From contig JAJZPA010000009.1 of assembly GCA_021811425.1 (NCBI GenBank), positions 1-37,951 on the forward strand: a stretch of DNA of 37,951 nucleotides. The letters are read 5' to 3'. Shown here piece by piece: positions 17,056-25,215 of this stretch. The position numbers and the translations under genes were made by a program. The DNA comes from Bacillota bacterium. GTDB lineage: Bacteria > Bacillota > Desulfitobacteriia > Desulfitobacteriales > Desulfitobacteriaceae. A model generated the notes under the pieces. That model saw only the letters and a program-made list of their open reading frames with translations. It had not been told where the DNA came from and searched no databases. Position 1 is the first letter of the stretch, and each line of letters begins with the position of its first letter.

Positions 17056-17598
17056 TCAGTCGCTTTTAAGCCCCTGTTGGTACCAGGCCTGGAACAGATC
17101 CAGGTATTCCTGGGCCTTTTGGACATAGCGACGGGCGGTTCCCCGGATCATTTCCAAGTCTTTTTCATTGAGTTCTCGGACCACTTTGGCTGGTGAGCCC
17201 ATGATGAGTACCCGAGGGGGAAACGTTTTTCGCTCGGGTACGAGTGAGCCGGCTGCGACAAGGCTTTCTTCCCCGATGTCCGTCCCGTTGAGGATGATGG
17301 CACCCATTCCGATCAGGGCACCTCTGTGGATGGTACAGCCGTGCAGGGTGACATGATGGCCGATGCTTACAGACTCTTCAAGGACGACGGGTTGGTTTTG
17401 ATTAACATGGATCAGAGAGAGATCCTGGATATTGCAGCGGGATCCGATGATAATAGGCGCCAGATCTCCTCTTAGAATTGTGTTAAACCAGATACTCACA
17501 TCATCACCGAGGGTGACATCCCCAATCACCTGCGACCCCTCAGCTAAGAACACGTTCTTCCCGATTTTCGGTTCTCTGTCTTTAAACGGTAAAAGCAT
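17056..17598 (-). CDS. gamma-class carbonic anhydrase-like hexapeptide-repeat protein
   Basis: A 180-residue left-handed beta-helix protein (YrdA/PaaY/CaiE-like) with repeated hexapeptides such as VIGDVTLGDDVSIW and a C-terminal helix. The three histidines expected to bind a metal between subunits are visible in SLIHVN, SIGHHVTLHGC. Such proteins are trimeric; some hydrate CO2, but most are uncharacterised. The start chosen is ATG at 17596-17598 after GGAGGAAG; an upstream in-frame ATG would run into the divergent lysine riboswitch promoter region and lacks a ribosome site. Confidence 0.9.
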   Translation of the reverse strand: MLLPFKDREPKIGKNVFLAEGSQVIGDVTLGDDVSIWFNTILRGDLAPIIIGSRCNIQDLSLIHVNQNQPVVLEESVSIGHHVTLHGCTIHRGALIGMGAIILNGTDIGEESLVAAGSLVPERKTFPPRVLIMGSPAKVVRELNEKDLEMIRGTARRYVQKAQEYLDLFQAWYQQGLKSD

Positions 17599-17610
17599 CA
17601 GCTTCCTCCA

Positions 17611-17639
17611 TTGACAAATTCCTCTCATTGTAGCATAAT
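17611..17639 (+). promoter_or_regulatory. sigma-A promoter of the lysine riboswitch-lysA transcript
   Basis: TTGACA (17611-17616), a 17-base spacer and CATAAT (17634-17639) form a near-consensus promoter. The start of transcription would be near 17646, about 18 bases before the first strand of the riboswitch P1 helix. It overlaps the 5' end of the divergent carbonic anhydrase transcript. Confidence 0.65.
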
Positions 17640-17663
17640 AAGACGCAATTGAATAGTGTCTTG

Positions 17664-17830
17664 GATAGAGGCGCGGTTGATTATGAGTATGCACCGGGAG
17701 TTGGCAGATGATGAACGGTACAGAAAGGAATAACCGCCGAAGCAGAGTCCTGGCCGAGGGCTTGTGCTGGTTTCACATCGAATAGATGCCAAACTGTCAC
17801 CCGGTGTCCCATCACGGGTGGAGCGCTATC
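17664..17830 (+). ncRNA. lysine riboswitch (L box) aptamer
   Basis: The interval shows the L-box landmarks in order: P1 5' strand GATAGAGGCGCGG, ATGAGTA, GAAAGGAATAA, CCGCCGAAGC, GCTGG, and a P5-type hairpin CACCCG/CGGGTG. It closes with GGAGCGCTATC, which pairs with the start. Length (about 167 nt) and position directly upstream of a diaminopimelate decarboxylase gene fit the class. It binds L-lysine and, with the terminator at 17862-17899, should switch off transcription when lysine is abundant. Confidence 0.93.
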
Positions 17831-17861
17831 TTGCACTGCTGGGTCATTTTTATGCGGATTC

Positions 17862-17899
17862 AAGGCGGTTTGCGAGAACACTCGAAAGCTGTCTTTTTT
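17862..17899 (+). terminator. riboswitch expression-platform terminator
   Basis: The arm AAGGCGGTTTGCGAG (17862-17876) pairs with CTCGAAAGCTGTCTT (17881-17895) across an AACA loop with one mismatch and several G-T pairs. It runs into TTTTTT at 17894-17899. It sits between the lysine aptamer and the GTG start at 17927, exactly where the regulated terminator of an L box is expected. Confidence 0.85.
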
Positions 17900-17926
17900 G
17901 TTTTACGAGGAGAGGAAGGAAATTAA

Positions 17927-19180
17927 GTGACTGTCAAGAAACTGCCTTTTAGTAAAGAACAACTGGAAGAAATGATTCAAGCGTACAAAAGCCCATTTCA
18001 TATCTATGATGAGGCAGCCATTCGCCAAAATGCCCGCCGCTTGAGAGATGCTTTCGCTTGGGCACCGGAGTTTAAGGAATATTTTGCGGTGAAAGCCACG
18101 CCGAACCCGTATATCCTCAAAATTTTGCGTGAAGAAGGATTTGGGGCGGACTGCAGTTCCTTGGCCGAATTGATCCTAGCGGAAAAAGCACACATTTTAG
18201 AAGAAAATATTATGTTTACCTCCAATGATACTCCCGCGGAGGAATACCAAAAAGCGACGGATTTGGGCGCCATCATTAATCTGGATGATGTCACCCACAT
18301 TGAATACTTAGAAAAGCATGCAGGCTTGCCGGAAATGCTTTCCTTCCGTTATAATCCGGGGCCGTTGCGCGCCGGTGGGAATGCAATCATTGGAAATCCG
18401 GAGGAGTCCAAGTATGGCTTAACACATGAACAAATTCTGCAGGCCTTGGTCACGGCCAGGGACAAAGGGGTTCAGCGTTTTGGCTTGCATACGATGGTGG
18501 TTTCGAATGAACTCGATCCGGGTTCCTTTATTGAAACCGCGAATATGATGTTCGATTTGGCGTTGGAAGTCTATCAAAGCCTAGGCATTCGGGTTGAGTT
18601 GGTTAACCTGGGCGGAGGGATTGGCATTCCCTATCGTCCGGAGCAGGAACCGGTGGATCTGGAATACGTCGGTCAAGGAATCAAGCAAGCGTATGAAGCC
18701 AAAATAGTCGCAGGTGGACTGCATCCGCTGAAATTGGCGACAGAGTTTGGCCGGATGATTACCGGGCCTTTCGGTTATTTGGTCGGCAAAGTCCTGCATA
18801 AAAAGGAAATCTATAAAAATTATATAGGCTTGGATGCCAGTATGGCGGACTTGATGCGGCCAGGGATCTATGGGGCTTATCACCATATCACAGTCATGGG
18901 TAAAGAGGATTGGCCGCTGGATCATGTCTATGATGTAACCGGAGGGCTCTGCGAGAACAATGATAAATTCGCTGTTGACCGAGAGTTGCCCCGGATCGAC
19001 ATTGGCGATATTGTGGTGATTCATGATACCGGAGCCCATGGCCATGCGATGGGATTCAACTATAATGGTAAGCTCCGTTCGGCTGAATTGTTATTAAAAC
19101 GTGATGGTGGGGTTCAACGGATTCGACGGGCGGAAACGCTCGAGGATCATTTTGCGACCTTGGATTTTGGCAATCTATAA
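17927..19180 (+). CDS. lysA: diaminopimelate decarboxylase (divergent subfamily)
   Basis: A 417-residue fold-type III PLP enzyme that should convert meso-diaminopimelate to L-lysine, the last step of lysine synthesis. The PLP lysine lies in EYFAVKATPNP (about K50). The glycine loop LGGGIGIPY, the substrate motif CENNDKFAVDRELP and the C-terminal HAMGFNYN are visible. Two motifs deviate from classical LysA: the usual HIGS segment reads HTMVVSN, and CESGD reads CENND. The lysine riboswitch upstream independently supports the function. The GTG start follows AGGAAGGAA. A strong terminator follows at 19204-19249, so it is probably monocistronic. Confidence 0.88.
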   Translation: MTVKKLPFSKEQLEEMIQAYKSPFHIYDEAAIRQNARRLRDAFAWAPEFKEYFAVKATPNPYILKILREEGFGADCSSLAELILAEKAHILEENIMFTSNDTPAEEYQKATDLGAIINLDDVTHIEYLEKHAGLPEMLSFRYNPGPLRAGGNAIIGNPEESKYGLTHEQILQALVTARDKGVQRFGLHTMVVSNELDPGSFIETANMMFDLALEVYQSLGIRVELVNLGGGIGIPYRPEQEPVDLEYVGQGIKQAYEAKIVAGGLHPLKLATEFGRMITGPFGYLVGKVLHKKEIYKNYIGLDASMADLMRPGIYGAYHHITVMGKEDWPLDHVYDVTGGLCENNDKFAVDRELPRIDIGDIVVIHDTGAHGHAMGFNYNGKLRSAELLLKRDGGVQRIRRAETLEDHFATLDFGNL

Positions 19181-19203
19181 AGCCTGGTGGTTTTCGCTGT
19201 TCA

Positions 19204-19249
19204 GAGGCGGCCTTTCTCAAGTATAATGAGGGGGGCTGCCTCAGTTTTT
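19204..19249 (+). terminator. lysA terminator
   Basis: A 16-bp stem (5' arm 19204-19219 beginning GAGGCGGCC, 3' arm 19227-19242 ending GGCTGCCTC), with four G-T pairs and a 7-base loop, is followed by AGTTTTT. Confidence 0.88.
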
Positions 19250-19416
19250 CGCCCTGTTCGCAAGCAAAGAATGGTTAATCCTCTGGACATTCATCCAGGG
19301 GCAGACGGGTATCGGGCTTTTGCTGCGGAGTTTTGGCAAGCTATGGAACCAAGGCTTAAGAAATAAGGCAAGATCAAAGTGAACTTTGGGCTAGAAATGT
19401 CTAGGGGATGATAACG

Positions 19417-20856
19417 GTGGCTGGAATACGTCAGATCCAAGATTTTGTCCAGGAATATGCAGAAACGATTGCTGAGGTGCTGGATGTGAATGTGACGATT
19501 GTAGATGAAGCCTACATTCGCATTGGGGGTACCGGCCCTTATAAACAAAAAATCGGCCAAATTGTTCCGTACGGCTCCTTTTTCCGGCGCATTCTGGAAA
19601 CTGGAGAGCCGGGGATTATCCGGGATGAGGATCGGAGTGAAGCTTGCCGGAGTTGTACGACCGCCGGGGAATGCTTAGAATTGGCGACGATGGGTTTTCC
19701 CATTCTTAAGAGTGGTGTTCCGGTCGGAGTGATCGGGATTATGGCGTTTACAGCGGAACAGAAAGCGAGAATTCTGGGCTCTTCGGGCAACCTTTGGAGC
19801 TTTCTTACGCATATGAGTAGCCTGTTGGAGTCAAAGCTTATGCTCATGGATGCCAACCGGAAACTCCAGTACCAGGTACAGGAAGTGATGGAGGCGGTTG
19901 GCCGAAGTTATTCTTTTGGTACGATGATCGGGCGGTCGTCTGCGTTTAAGGAACTGATTCGGGAAGCGGGACAAATCGCGCCGGGGAAGTCTACGGTGTT
20001 CATTCGCGGGGAGAGCGGTACGGGCAAGGAACTCTTGGCAAGAGCCATTCACAGTGCCAGTGCGCGCCAGAGCCAGCCCTTTATTGTGGTCAACTGCCCT
20101 TCAATTCCTGAGACATTGTTGGAAAGCGAACTATTTGGCTATGAGGCTGGAGCGTTTACCGGAGCGAACAAAGGAGGCCGGACGGGAAAGTTCGAACTCG
20201 CCCATCAGGGGACGATTTTCCTGGATGAGATCGGAGATCTCCCGCTTTCCTTGCAACCAAAGATCTTGCGAGTAATTCAAGAAAGAATGGTCGATCGGAT
20301 CGGTGGAAAACGACTGATCCCGGTCGATGTGCGGGTAATTGCGGCTACAAACCAGGACATTGAAGGGATGGTGGAGAGAGGAGCCTTCCGTGCTGACCTC
20401 TATTATCGACTCAATGTTATCCCTTTAAATATTCCACCACTGAGAGAACGGAAAGAAGATATTGAGCTGTATCTACGCTTATTCTTAGAACAGTACAGCA
20501 AAAGCTTAAACAAACCCATTGCCTCACTGGATCCAGAGTTTATTCACTGGGCTAAGGAATACACATGGCCGGGGAATGTCAGGCAATTGCAAAATGTTGT
20601 AGAGTATATGGTGAATATGGCAGGGCCTGGGCAGGTGGGGCTCGACGATTTGCCCCGTGCCTTTTTAGGGCCGGGCGGGCGTTCGACCAAGGTTGATTTG
20701 GGCTTGGATGAACAAGTGGCTGAGTTTGAGAAGACCATTTTGGTGGAGTACCTCCGCAAAGGATCGTCTTTAGAGGAAAAAAAGCGGGTGGCCAAGGTGC
20801 TGAAGATCAGCTTGGCGACGCTTTATCGAAAATTAGAGAAATATGGGATGAACTAG
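19417..20856 (+). CDS. sigma-54-dependent transcriptional activator (candidate regulator of the cysteine desulfidase gene)
   Basis: A 479-residue bacterial enhancer-binding protein. The N-terminal ~140 residues form a sugar-diacid/PocR-like sensory domain containing three close cysteines (CRSCTTAGEC). The AAA+ domain has Walker A GESGTGKE, the sigma-54 contact loop GAFTGA and Walker B FLDEIGDLP, plus an arginine-finger region. The C-terminus is a Fis-type HTH (RVAKVLKISLATLYRKLEKY). GTG at 19417, nine bases after AGGGG, is preferred to the ATG at 19408, which abuts that site. It opens -24/-12 promoters held by RpoN (SigL). A matching promoter lies upstream of the next gene, a cysteine desulfidase. 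This resembles the CdsR-type arrangement reported for cysteine catabolism in other Firmicutes, so cysteine or a related thiol is a plausible signal. Confidence 0.88.
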   Translation: MAGIRQIQDFVQEYAETIAEVLDVNVTIVDEAYIRIGGTGPYKQKIGQIVPYGSFFRRILETGEPGIIRDEDRSEACRSCTTAGECLELATMGFPILKSGVPVGVIGIMAFTAEQKARILGSSGNLWSFLTHMSSLLESKLMLMDANRKLQYQVQEVMEAVGRSYSFGTMIGRSSAFKELIREAGQIAPGKSTVFIRGESGTGKELLARAIHSASARQSQPFIVVNCPSIPETLLESELFGYEAGAFTGANKGGRTGKFELAHQGTIFLDEIGDLPLSLQPKILRVIQERMVDRIGGKRLIPVDVRVIAATNQDIEGMVERGAFRADLYYRLNVIPLNIPPLRERKEDIELYLRLFLEQYSKSLNKPIASLDPEFIHWAKEYTWPGNVRQLQNVVEYMVNMAGPGQVGLDDLPRAFLGPGGRSTKVDLGLDEQVAEFEKTILVEYLRKGSSLEEKKRVAKVLKISLATLYRKLEKYGMN

Positions 20857-20921
20857 GTTACTTATTCTATTTTTCTTCGCAAAAACGATAAACTGTTTCT
20901 CGAGGGTGAGAAGTGCATGCC

Positions 20922-20970
20922 TCCTGGATTCATTCCCGTTTCGAGCGGGATTGACCCAGGTTTTTATTTT
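20922..20970 (+). terminator. terminator of the sigma-54 activator gene
   Basis: CCTGG (20922-20926) pairs with CCAGG (20955-20959), and an inner TCCCG/CGGGA helix lies inside. The stem is followed by TTTTTATTTTT. It separates the activator gene from the cysteine desulfidase promoter. Confidence 0.75.
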
Positions 20971-20977
20971 TCTCACA

Positions 20978-21001
20978 TGTGCAAAGGGCATCCTTGGGTG
21001 C
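20978..21001 (+). promoter_or_regulatory. possible enhancer (activator-binding) dyad
   Basis: The interval has an imperfect dyad, TGCA-A-AAGG-GCAT-CCTT-GGG-TGC, about 50 bp upstream of the -24 element. GTGC recurs nearby (20912, 21007). Enhancer-binding proteins usually bind such dyads 70-150 bp upstream of the start site; this one would be about 85 bp upstream. Assignment is by position and symmetry only. Confidence 0.3.
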
Positions 21002-21049
21002 AGTCTGTGCCAGTGGTAAACGCTGAACCCCAAAGTGGAAGCGCTTATC

Positions 21050-21065
21050 TGGCATAGAGTTTGCA
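21050..21065 (+). promoter_or_regulatory. sigma-54 (-24/-12) promoter
   Basis: TGGCAT (21050-21055), five bases, TTGCA (21061-21065). The invariant GG and GC dinucleotides are 10 bases apart as required for RpoN promoters, and the flanking CTGGCAT/TTTGCA matches the consensus YTGGCAC-N5-TTGCW with one change. Transcription would start near 21075, about 80 bases before the ATG of the cysteine desulfidase gene. Confidence 0.75.
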
Positions 21066-21155
21066 TTAGGATTTGCATTAGGAATCGATAGGAATGACCA
21101 TGCGAAGACTACAGAAAAGAAGCCGGGTTGAGCCAGCGGAAGAGGGGGATAAATC

Positions 21156-22442
21156 ATGCATGATGAATGGATCGCAATGCTTAGGGATGAGGTGAGGCCG
21201 GCACTGGGTTGCACCGAACCGGCAGCCGTTGCCTTTACGGTCGCCAAGGCACGCGATTTTCTAGGGGGTCAAATTAATCGCATCCGGCTTAGTGTGAGTG
21301 GCAATATATATAAAAATGCCTTAGCGGTTACCATTCCGAATACAGCGGAAGCGGGGTTGCAAATGGCAGCGGCATTGGGGTTGCTTTGCGGGGATGTGGA
21401 TAAGGGTTTGCAGGTTTTTACGGGGGTTGGGATGGAGGATGTCATTAAAGCCAAAGAATTGCTGCGGAAAGGGGCCGTAGACATCCGCATCCTCAAGGCG
21501 GAGGGTGTTTATATCGAGGCCAGGGTCGAGGGCGAACATGGCTGGGCTGAGGTGGTGGTTTCGGGTGGACACACCCATGTTACCAGGGCTCTGGTTAATG
21601 GCAACTTAGTTTTCCGTGCCTCCGATCCGCTGAGTTTGTCCCGTCGCAAAGACAGGGATCTCACAGATTACAGTTTGGAGGAGCTGATTCAAGCGGTGGA
21701 ACAGTTCCCGCTAGCGGATATCGCCTTTCTCCAGGATGGAATCGATATGAATTTGGCCATGGCTGAAACCGGATTGGCGTTGAGAGCGGGTTTGGGTGTG
21801 GGAGCGGGGCTTAAAGATCTGATGGAACGAGGAGTTCTTGGTTCGGATCTTAGCAATCGAACCAAAATGACCGTGGCCGCTGCGGCTGATGCTCGGATGG
21901 CTGGGGTGGATCAGCCGGTGATGAGCACGATGGGGAGTGGAAATCAGGGGATTGGGGCGATCGTCCCGGTGGCTCTTGTGGCGCGGGAACAAAAGGCCTC
22001 CTCAGAGCAAACCCTGCGAGCATTGGCCCTAAGCCACCTGCTTACGGCCTATGTGAAGACCTTTGCGGGTCGGCTTTCTACCATGTGCGGGTGTGCCGTT
22101 GCCGCCGGTGTGGGAGCAGCTGCAGCATTGACCTGGCTCATGGGGGGAACAACTGAGCAGGTCGCCGGGGCCGTGAAAAATATGATCGGGAACCTTGCGG
22201 GGATGATTTGCGATGGAGCGAAAGGAGGGTGCGCCTTGAAACTCTCGACCTCTGCGGGAGAAGCGATCCTGGCTGCCAATTTGGCCCTGACAGGGGTTAG
22301 CATAAGTGCCAAAGACGGCATCATTGAGGTATCGGTGGAGGAGACGATCCGGAACCTCGGCAGGCTCTCCTCCTCCGGCATGCTTTGTACAGAGGAGACG
22401 ATTTTAGCTATCATGCTCCAAAAGGAGGATGTCGCGGTATAG
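21156..22442 (+). CDS. L-cysteine desulfidase / serine dehydratase-alpha family (UPF0597, CyuA/CdsB-like)
   Basis: A 428-residue cytoplasmic iron-sulfur lyase of the UPF0597/CyuA family, which degrades L-cysteine to pyruvate, ammonia and sulfide. Cysteines expected to hold a [4Fe-4S] cluster occur in LGCTEP (about Cys19), STMCGCAVAAG and ICDGAKGGCALK. The ATG follows GAGGGGGAT. An assignment as a serine dehydratase-like enzyme cannot be excluded on sequence alone. The sigma-54 promoter and the adjacent activator gene suggest induction by substrate, as with anaerobic cysteine catabolism. Confidence 0.85.
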   Translation: MHDEWIAMLRDEVRPALGCTEPAAVAFTVAKARDFLGGQINRIRLSVSGNIYKNALAVTIPNTAEAGLQMAAALGLLCGDVDKGLQVFTGVGMEDVIKAKELLRKGAVDIRILKAEGVYIEARVEGEHGWAEVVVSGGHTHVTRALVNGNLVFRASDPLSLSRRKDRDLTDYSLEELIQAVEQFPLADIAFLQDGIDMNLAMAETGLALRAGLGVGAGLKDLMERGVLGSDLSNRTKMTVAAAADARMAGVDQPVMSTMGSGNQGIGAIVPVALVAREQKASSEQTLRALALSHLLTAYVKTFAGRLSTMCGCAVAAGVGAAAALTWLMGGTTEQVAGAVKNMIGNLAGMICDGAKGGCALKLSTSAGEAILAANLALTGVSISAKDGIIEVSVEETIRNLGRLSSSGMLCTEETILAIMLQKEDVAV

Positions 22443-22496
22443 GGTATATGCAAAATAACCTCACTGGCTGATTTCCTTGCCTCTTGAGCCGAATTT

Positions 22497-22527
22497 TGGA
22501 TAAATACCCAGTCCTCTAGCCAAACTA
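22497..22527 (+). promoter_or_regulatory. candidate sigma-G promoter of sleB-ypeB
   Basis: TGGATA (22497-22502), 18 bases, CAAACTA (22521-22527) resembles the forespore sigma-G consensus TGAATA/CATACTA. sleB and ypeB are sigma-G genes in Bacillus. Two mismatches make this tentative. Confidence 0.35.
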
Positions 22528-22556
22528 AGATGGAAACATCAGAGCGAGGTGAGGAT

Positions 22557-23240
22557 ATGGCAAGCAAAAAACATTGGGGAGTGGCTATCGGGATCGTACT
22601 TAGCTTGATTCTCAGCAGCGTGGCTTTTGGGGCCTTAGGGGATCATACGATGGGGCGGGGGGCCAAGGGTCCCGAAGTCAAAGAGCTTCAAACCCGCTTA
22701 GCCCAGCTGGGCTATGTGGTGGGGCCGTTGGATGGAAAGTTCGGACCGAAGACCGATCAGGCGGTGCGCCGTTTTCAGCAAGAGCATGGCTTGAAAGTGG
22801 ATGGCGTTGCAGGTGCGCAAACGATTAAGGAACTAAAGCGCTTAACTGGCGAAAGTACCAATGCAACGGGACAACCGGTGGGCTATAAGAATGTGGATAC
22901 CAACTTGTTGGCTAAGTTAGTCAGCGCGGAGGCGCGGGGGGAACCCTATGTGGGCCAAGTCGCAGTGGCAGCGGTTGTCCTGAATCGGATCAAAGATGCG
23001 GCCTTTCCTAAGAGCGTGGCGGGTGTTATCTACCAGCCTGGGGCGTTTTCGAGTGTGAACGATGGCCAGATTAACATGCAACCGACCTCAACGGCTGTGC
23101 GGGCGGCCCAGGAAGCAGCTTCCGGAGTTGACCCTTCGCACGGAGCTGTGTTTTTCTTTAATCCAGCCAAGACTTCCAATCAGTATATTTGGTCACGGCC
23201 GCAGATCCTTAAAATCGGCAACCATATTTTCACACGCTAG
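22557..23240 (+). CDS. sleB: spore cortex-lytic enzyme SleB
   Basis: A 227-residue exported lytic transglycosylase that degrades muramic-delta-lactam cortex peptidoglycan at germination. A signal peptide (about residues 1-26) precedes a peptidoglycan-binding domain (GPEVKELQTRLAQLGY to VDGVAGAQTIKEL, about 35-95). The hydrolase_2 catalytic domain (about 115-227) has the catalytic Glu in SAEARGEPYVGQ. The ATG at 22557 follows GAGGTGAGG; an in-frame ATG nine codons earlier lacks a site. ypeB begins 11 bp downstream, the conserved pairing. Confidence 0.95.
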   Translation: MASKKHWGVAIGIVLSLILSSVAFGALGDHTMGRGAKGPEVKELQTRLAQLGYVVGPLDGKFGPKTDQAVRRFQQEHGLKVDGVAGAQTIKELKRLTGESTNATGQPVGYKNVDTNLLAKLVSAEARGEPYVGQVAVAAVVLNRIKDAAFPKSVAGVIYQPGAFSSVNDGQINMQPTSTAVRAAQEAASGVDPSHGAVFFFNPAKTSNQYIWSRPQILKIGNHIFTR

Positions 23241-23251
23241 GGGGGATGAAG

Positions 23252-24610
23252 ATGCGCAAATATTGGAGTGGAGTACTGGCCGCCGCGTTGCTCCTTTCCT
23301 TGGCCTGGGGTTTTAATGAATATCGCTTGGCTAATAATTATCGTACGACGATGAGTAATCAAAACCAACGATCCTTACAGGACTTCGCCAGTCACTTAGA
23401 TCAGCTGGAGACGGATATGGCCAAAGGGCAGGTGGCGAATTCGACCAGTCAGATGGCCCTTTATTTGGGGCGAGCCTCCAGTCGCAGTGAGGCCGCTGCC
23501 CAGAATTTGGCCCAGCTTCCGGCAGAGCAGACCGGGCTGAGCTACGTGGGGCAGTTCCTTACCCAAACCGGAGATTTTGCTCGAACCCTGTCCCAACGTC
23601 TGGCCAGTGGAGGAGCGATTACGGCTGAGGAAACGAAGACTCTGAGTAGTATGCGTGAACAGTTGATTCAGGTTAACCGCAAAGTTCAGGATTTGGTCGT
23701 TCGGGTTAATACTGAGGACTTGGTCTGGATGGAGACTAAGCCCAAGCTGAACTTGAGCTGGGGTAAGATTCAGCTTGCGGAAGCATCCGCTGAGGGCCAG
23801 GAGGGGGTTGCTACCTCTGTTCGGGGAGGGCTTGATCAGTTGGATGCCAGCTTGCAAAAGCTCCCGCCGTTTAATTACACAGGGGAATTTGCGAGCCATT
23901 CGGTGGATAAGCCATTAGGGCTGCCGAGTGGCGAGGTTAGCCAAGAACAGGCGCAAAGCAGCGCCCAGGAATTTCTGGCTAAAGTCGGGTATCCCGGAGT
24001 CGTACCGCAGTTTACCGGTAAAACCCAAGAACCCTTTGGCGGGTACGTGTTCCAACATGCAAAGACGTATCTTGAGGTCAGCCGGCAAGGTGGGGTTGTC
24101 CGTATGTTCCGGGATGAGCGGCAGCCGCAGGCCCGTACGCTCAGTGTGGATGAGGCGAAACGCAAGGCGATGGAGAGTTTGAAAGGGATGCCTTGGAATC
24201 TCGTCTTGACTTCGACGGAGGATTTCGGCTCTTATGTACAGGTTGAAGCTGTTAATGAGGAAAACGGGATTCGTTTTTACCCGGATAAAGTCAGGGTAAT
24301 GGTGGCACTGGATAATGGGCAAATCATTGGCTATGATGCCACTCCCTATTGGGCGTTTCATCGAACCCGACAGCTTCCCGTACCGCGTTTATCTCTCACT
24401 CAGGCTCAAAGTAAACTGCGCCCAGGATTTAAGATCGCCGAAAGCCGGATGGCGCTCATTCCGATGCCGGGAAATCAGGAAGTCCTGTGTTACGAATTCC
24501 GAGGGCGTTACGAAGGGGAAGACTATTTGGTCTATATTAATGGGGTCTCAGGGGCGGAAGAGAGAATCCAACGGGTTATTCATACTCCCCGCGGGGAATA
24601 CTTACAGTGA
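23252..24610 (+). CDS. ypeB: germination protein YpeB
   Basis: A 452-residue spore protein required to localise and stabilise SleB. It has an N-terminal membrane anchor (about residues 7-24), a helical central region and C-terminal PepSY-type repeats (around EAKRKAMESLKGMPWNLV and the segment from LTQAQSKL). The ATG at 23252 is six bases beyond GGGGGG; the ATG at 23246 touches it. It forms a two-gene sporulation operon with sleB, closed by the hairpin at 24632-24662. Confidence 0.92.
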   Translation: MRKYWSGVLAAALLLSLAWGFNEYRLANNYRTTMSNQNQRSLQDFASHLDQLETDMAKGQVANSTSQMALYLGRASSRSEAAAQNLAQLPAEQTGLSYVGQFLTQTGDFARTLSQRLASGGAITAEETKTLSSMREQLIQVNRKVQDLVVRVNTEDLVWMETKPKLNLSWGKIQLAEASAEGQEGVATSVRGGLDQLDASLQKLPPFNYTGEFASHSVDKPLGLPSGEVSQEQAQSSAQEFLAKVGYPGVVPQFTGKTQEPFGGYVFQHAKTYLEVSRQGGVVRMFRDERQPQARTLSVDEAKRKAMESLKGMPWNLVLTSTEDFGSYVQVEAVNEENGIRFYPDKVRVMVALDNGQIIGYDATPYWAFHRTRQLPVPRLSLTQAQSKLRPGFKIAESRMALIPMPGNQEVLCYEFRGRYEGEDYLVYINGVSGAEERIQRVIHTPRGEYLQ

Positions 24611-24631
24611 ATAGAAATCCTAGGTATGATG

Positions 24632-24662
24632 AAGAGAGAGGGAGAATGCCTCCCTCTCTCTT
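24632..24662 (+). terminator. terminator of sleB-ypeB
   Basis: AAGAGAGAGGGAG pairs perfectly with CTCCCTCTCTCTT across a 5-base loop (13 bp). The T-tract after it is poor (CGCTTTG), but the stem is long and the next gene has its own promoter. Confidence 0.75.
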
Positions 24663-24690
24663 CGCTTTGAACCGAAATTTTTCTAAACCG

Positions 24691-24718
24691 TTGCACCAAT
24701 GAACCCCTCTATTATACA
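24691..24718 (+). promoter_or_regulatory. promoter of the ywiB-argS unit
   Basis: TTGCAC (24691-24696), 16 bases, TATACA (24713-24718). It lies between the sleB-ypeB terminator and the DUF1934 gene. Confidence 0.45.
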
Positions 24719-24750
24719 ATAAAGCAATAAATCTGCGAAAGGAGAAGGGC

Positions 24751-25215
24751 GTGGAGGAGAACAGGGGAATGGGCAATAAAACGGTTCGCATCCAAGTCAT
24801 CGGAACGCAATCCTTGCCGGATCGAGAGCCTGACGAGCCTGAGGAACGGATCGAATTTGTTACGGTGGGAACTTACCATCTGCGGTTCGCTGATTTCTAC
24901 GTCATTTATCAGGAATCTGAACTAACTGGGATGGCGGGGGTCACGACATCCTTGCGGGTTCACGGCGGGCGGGTGACCTTAAATCGAATGGGGGCTGCCG
25001 AGTTGAAACAGGAGTTTGAACTCGGGGTGTTGCATCGCTCGGTCTATAACACAAGCTTTGGTTCTCTTTGGCTCAGTGTTTTGACAAAACGGATAGAGAC
25101 TGACTTGACAGCCCAAGGGGGACGTATTAGTCTAGATTATGATCTTTTTGTTGATGATGAATTAGTGAGCCATAATGGCTTAGCGATTATAATAAAGGAG
25201 GAGCCCTTTCGATGA
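24751..25215 (+). CDS. DUF1934 (YwiB-like) beta-barrel protein
   Basis: A 154-residue cytoplasmic protein of the YwiB/DUF1934 family, predicted calycin-like beta barrel, function unknown. The GTG at 24751 has AAAGGAGAAGGG upstream; an ATG at 24769 is a possible alternative. The stop overlaps the argS ATG by 4 bp (ATGA), so the two are translationally coupled, as in B. subtilis ywiB-argS. Confidence 0.85.
   Translation: MEENRGMGNKTVRIQVIGTQSLPDREPDEPEERIEFVTVGTYHLRFADFYVIYQESELTGMAGVTTSLRVHGGRVTLNRMGAAELKQEFELGVLHRSVYNTSFGSLWLSVLTKRIETDLTAQGGRISLDYDLFVDDELVSHNGLAIIIKEEPFR

Noticed and set aside
19250-19416. Regulatory RNA upstream of the sigma-54 activator
   Set aside because: One 8-bp hairpin (19280-19301) and weak promoter-like hexamers, not enough to assign a feature.
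22049-22567. 172-codon minus-strand ORF
   Set aside because: Shadow of the cysteine desulfidase gene and of the intergenic region before sleB.
23396-23899. 167-codon minus-strand ORF
   Set aside because: Antisense to ypeB, no recognisable domain.
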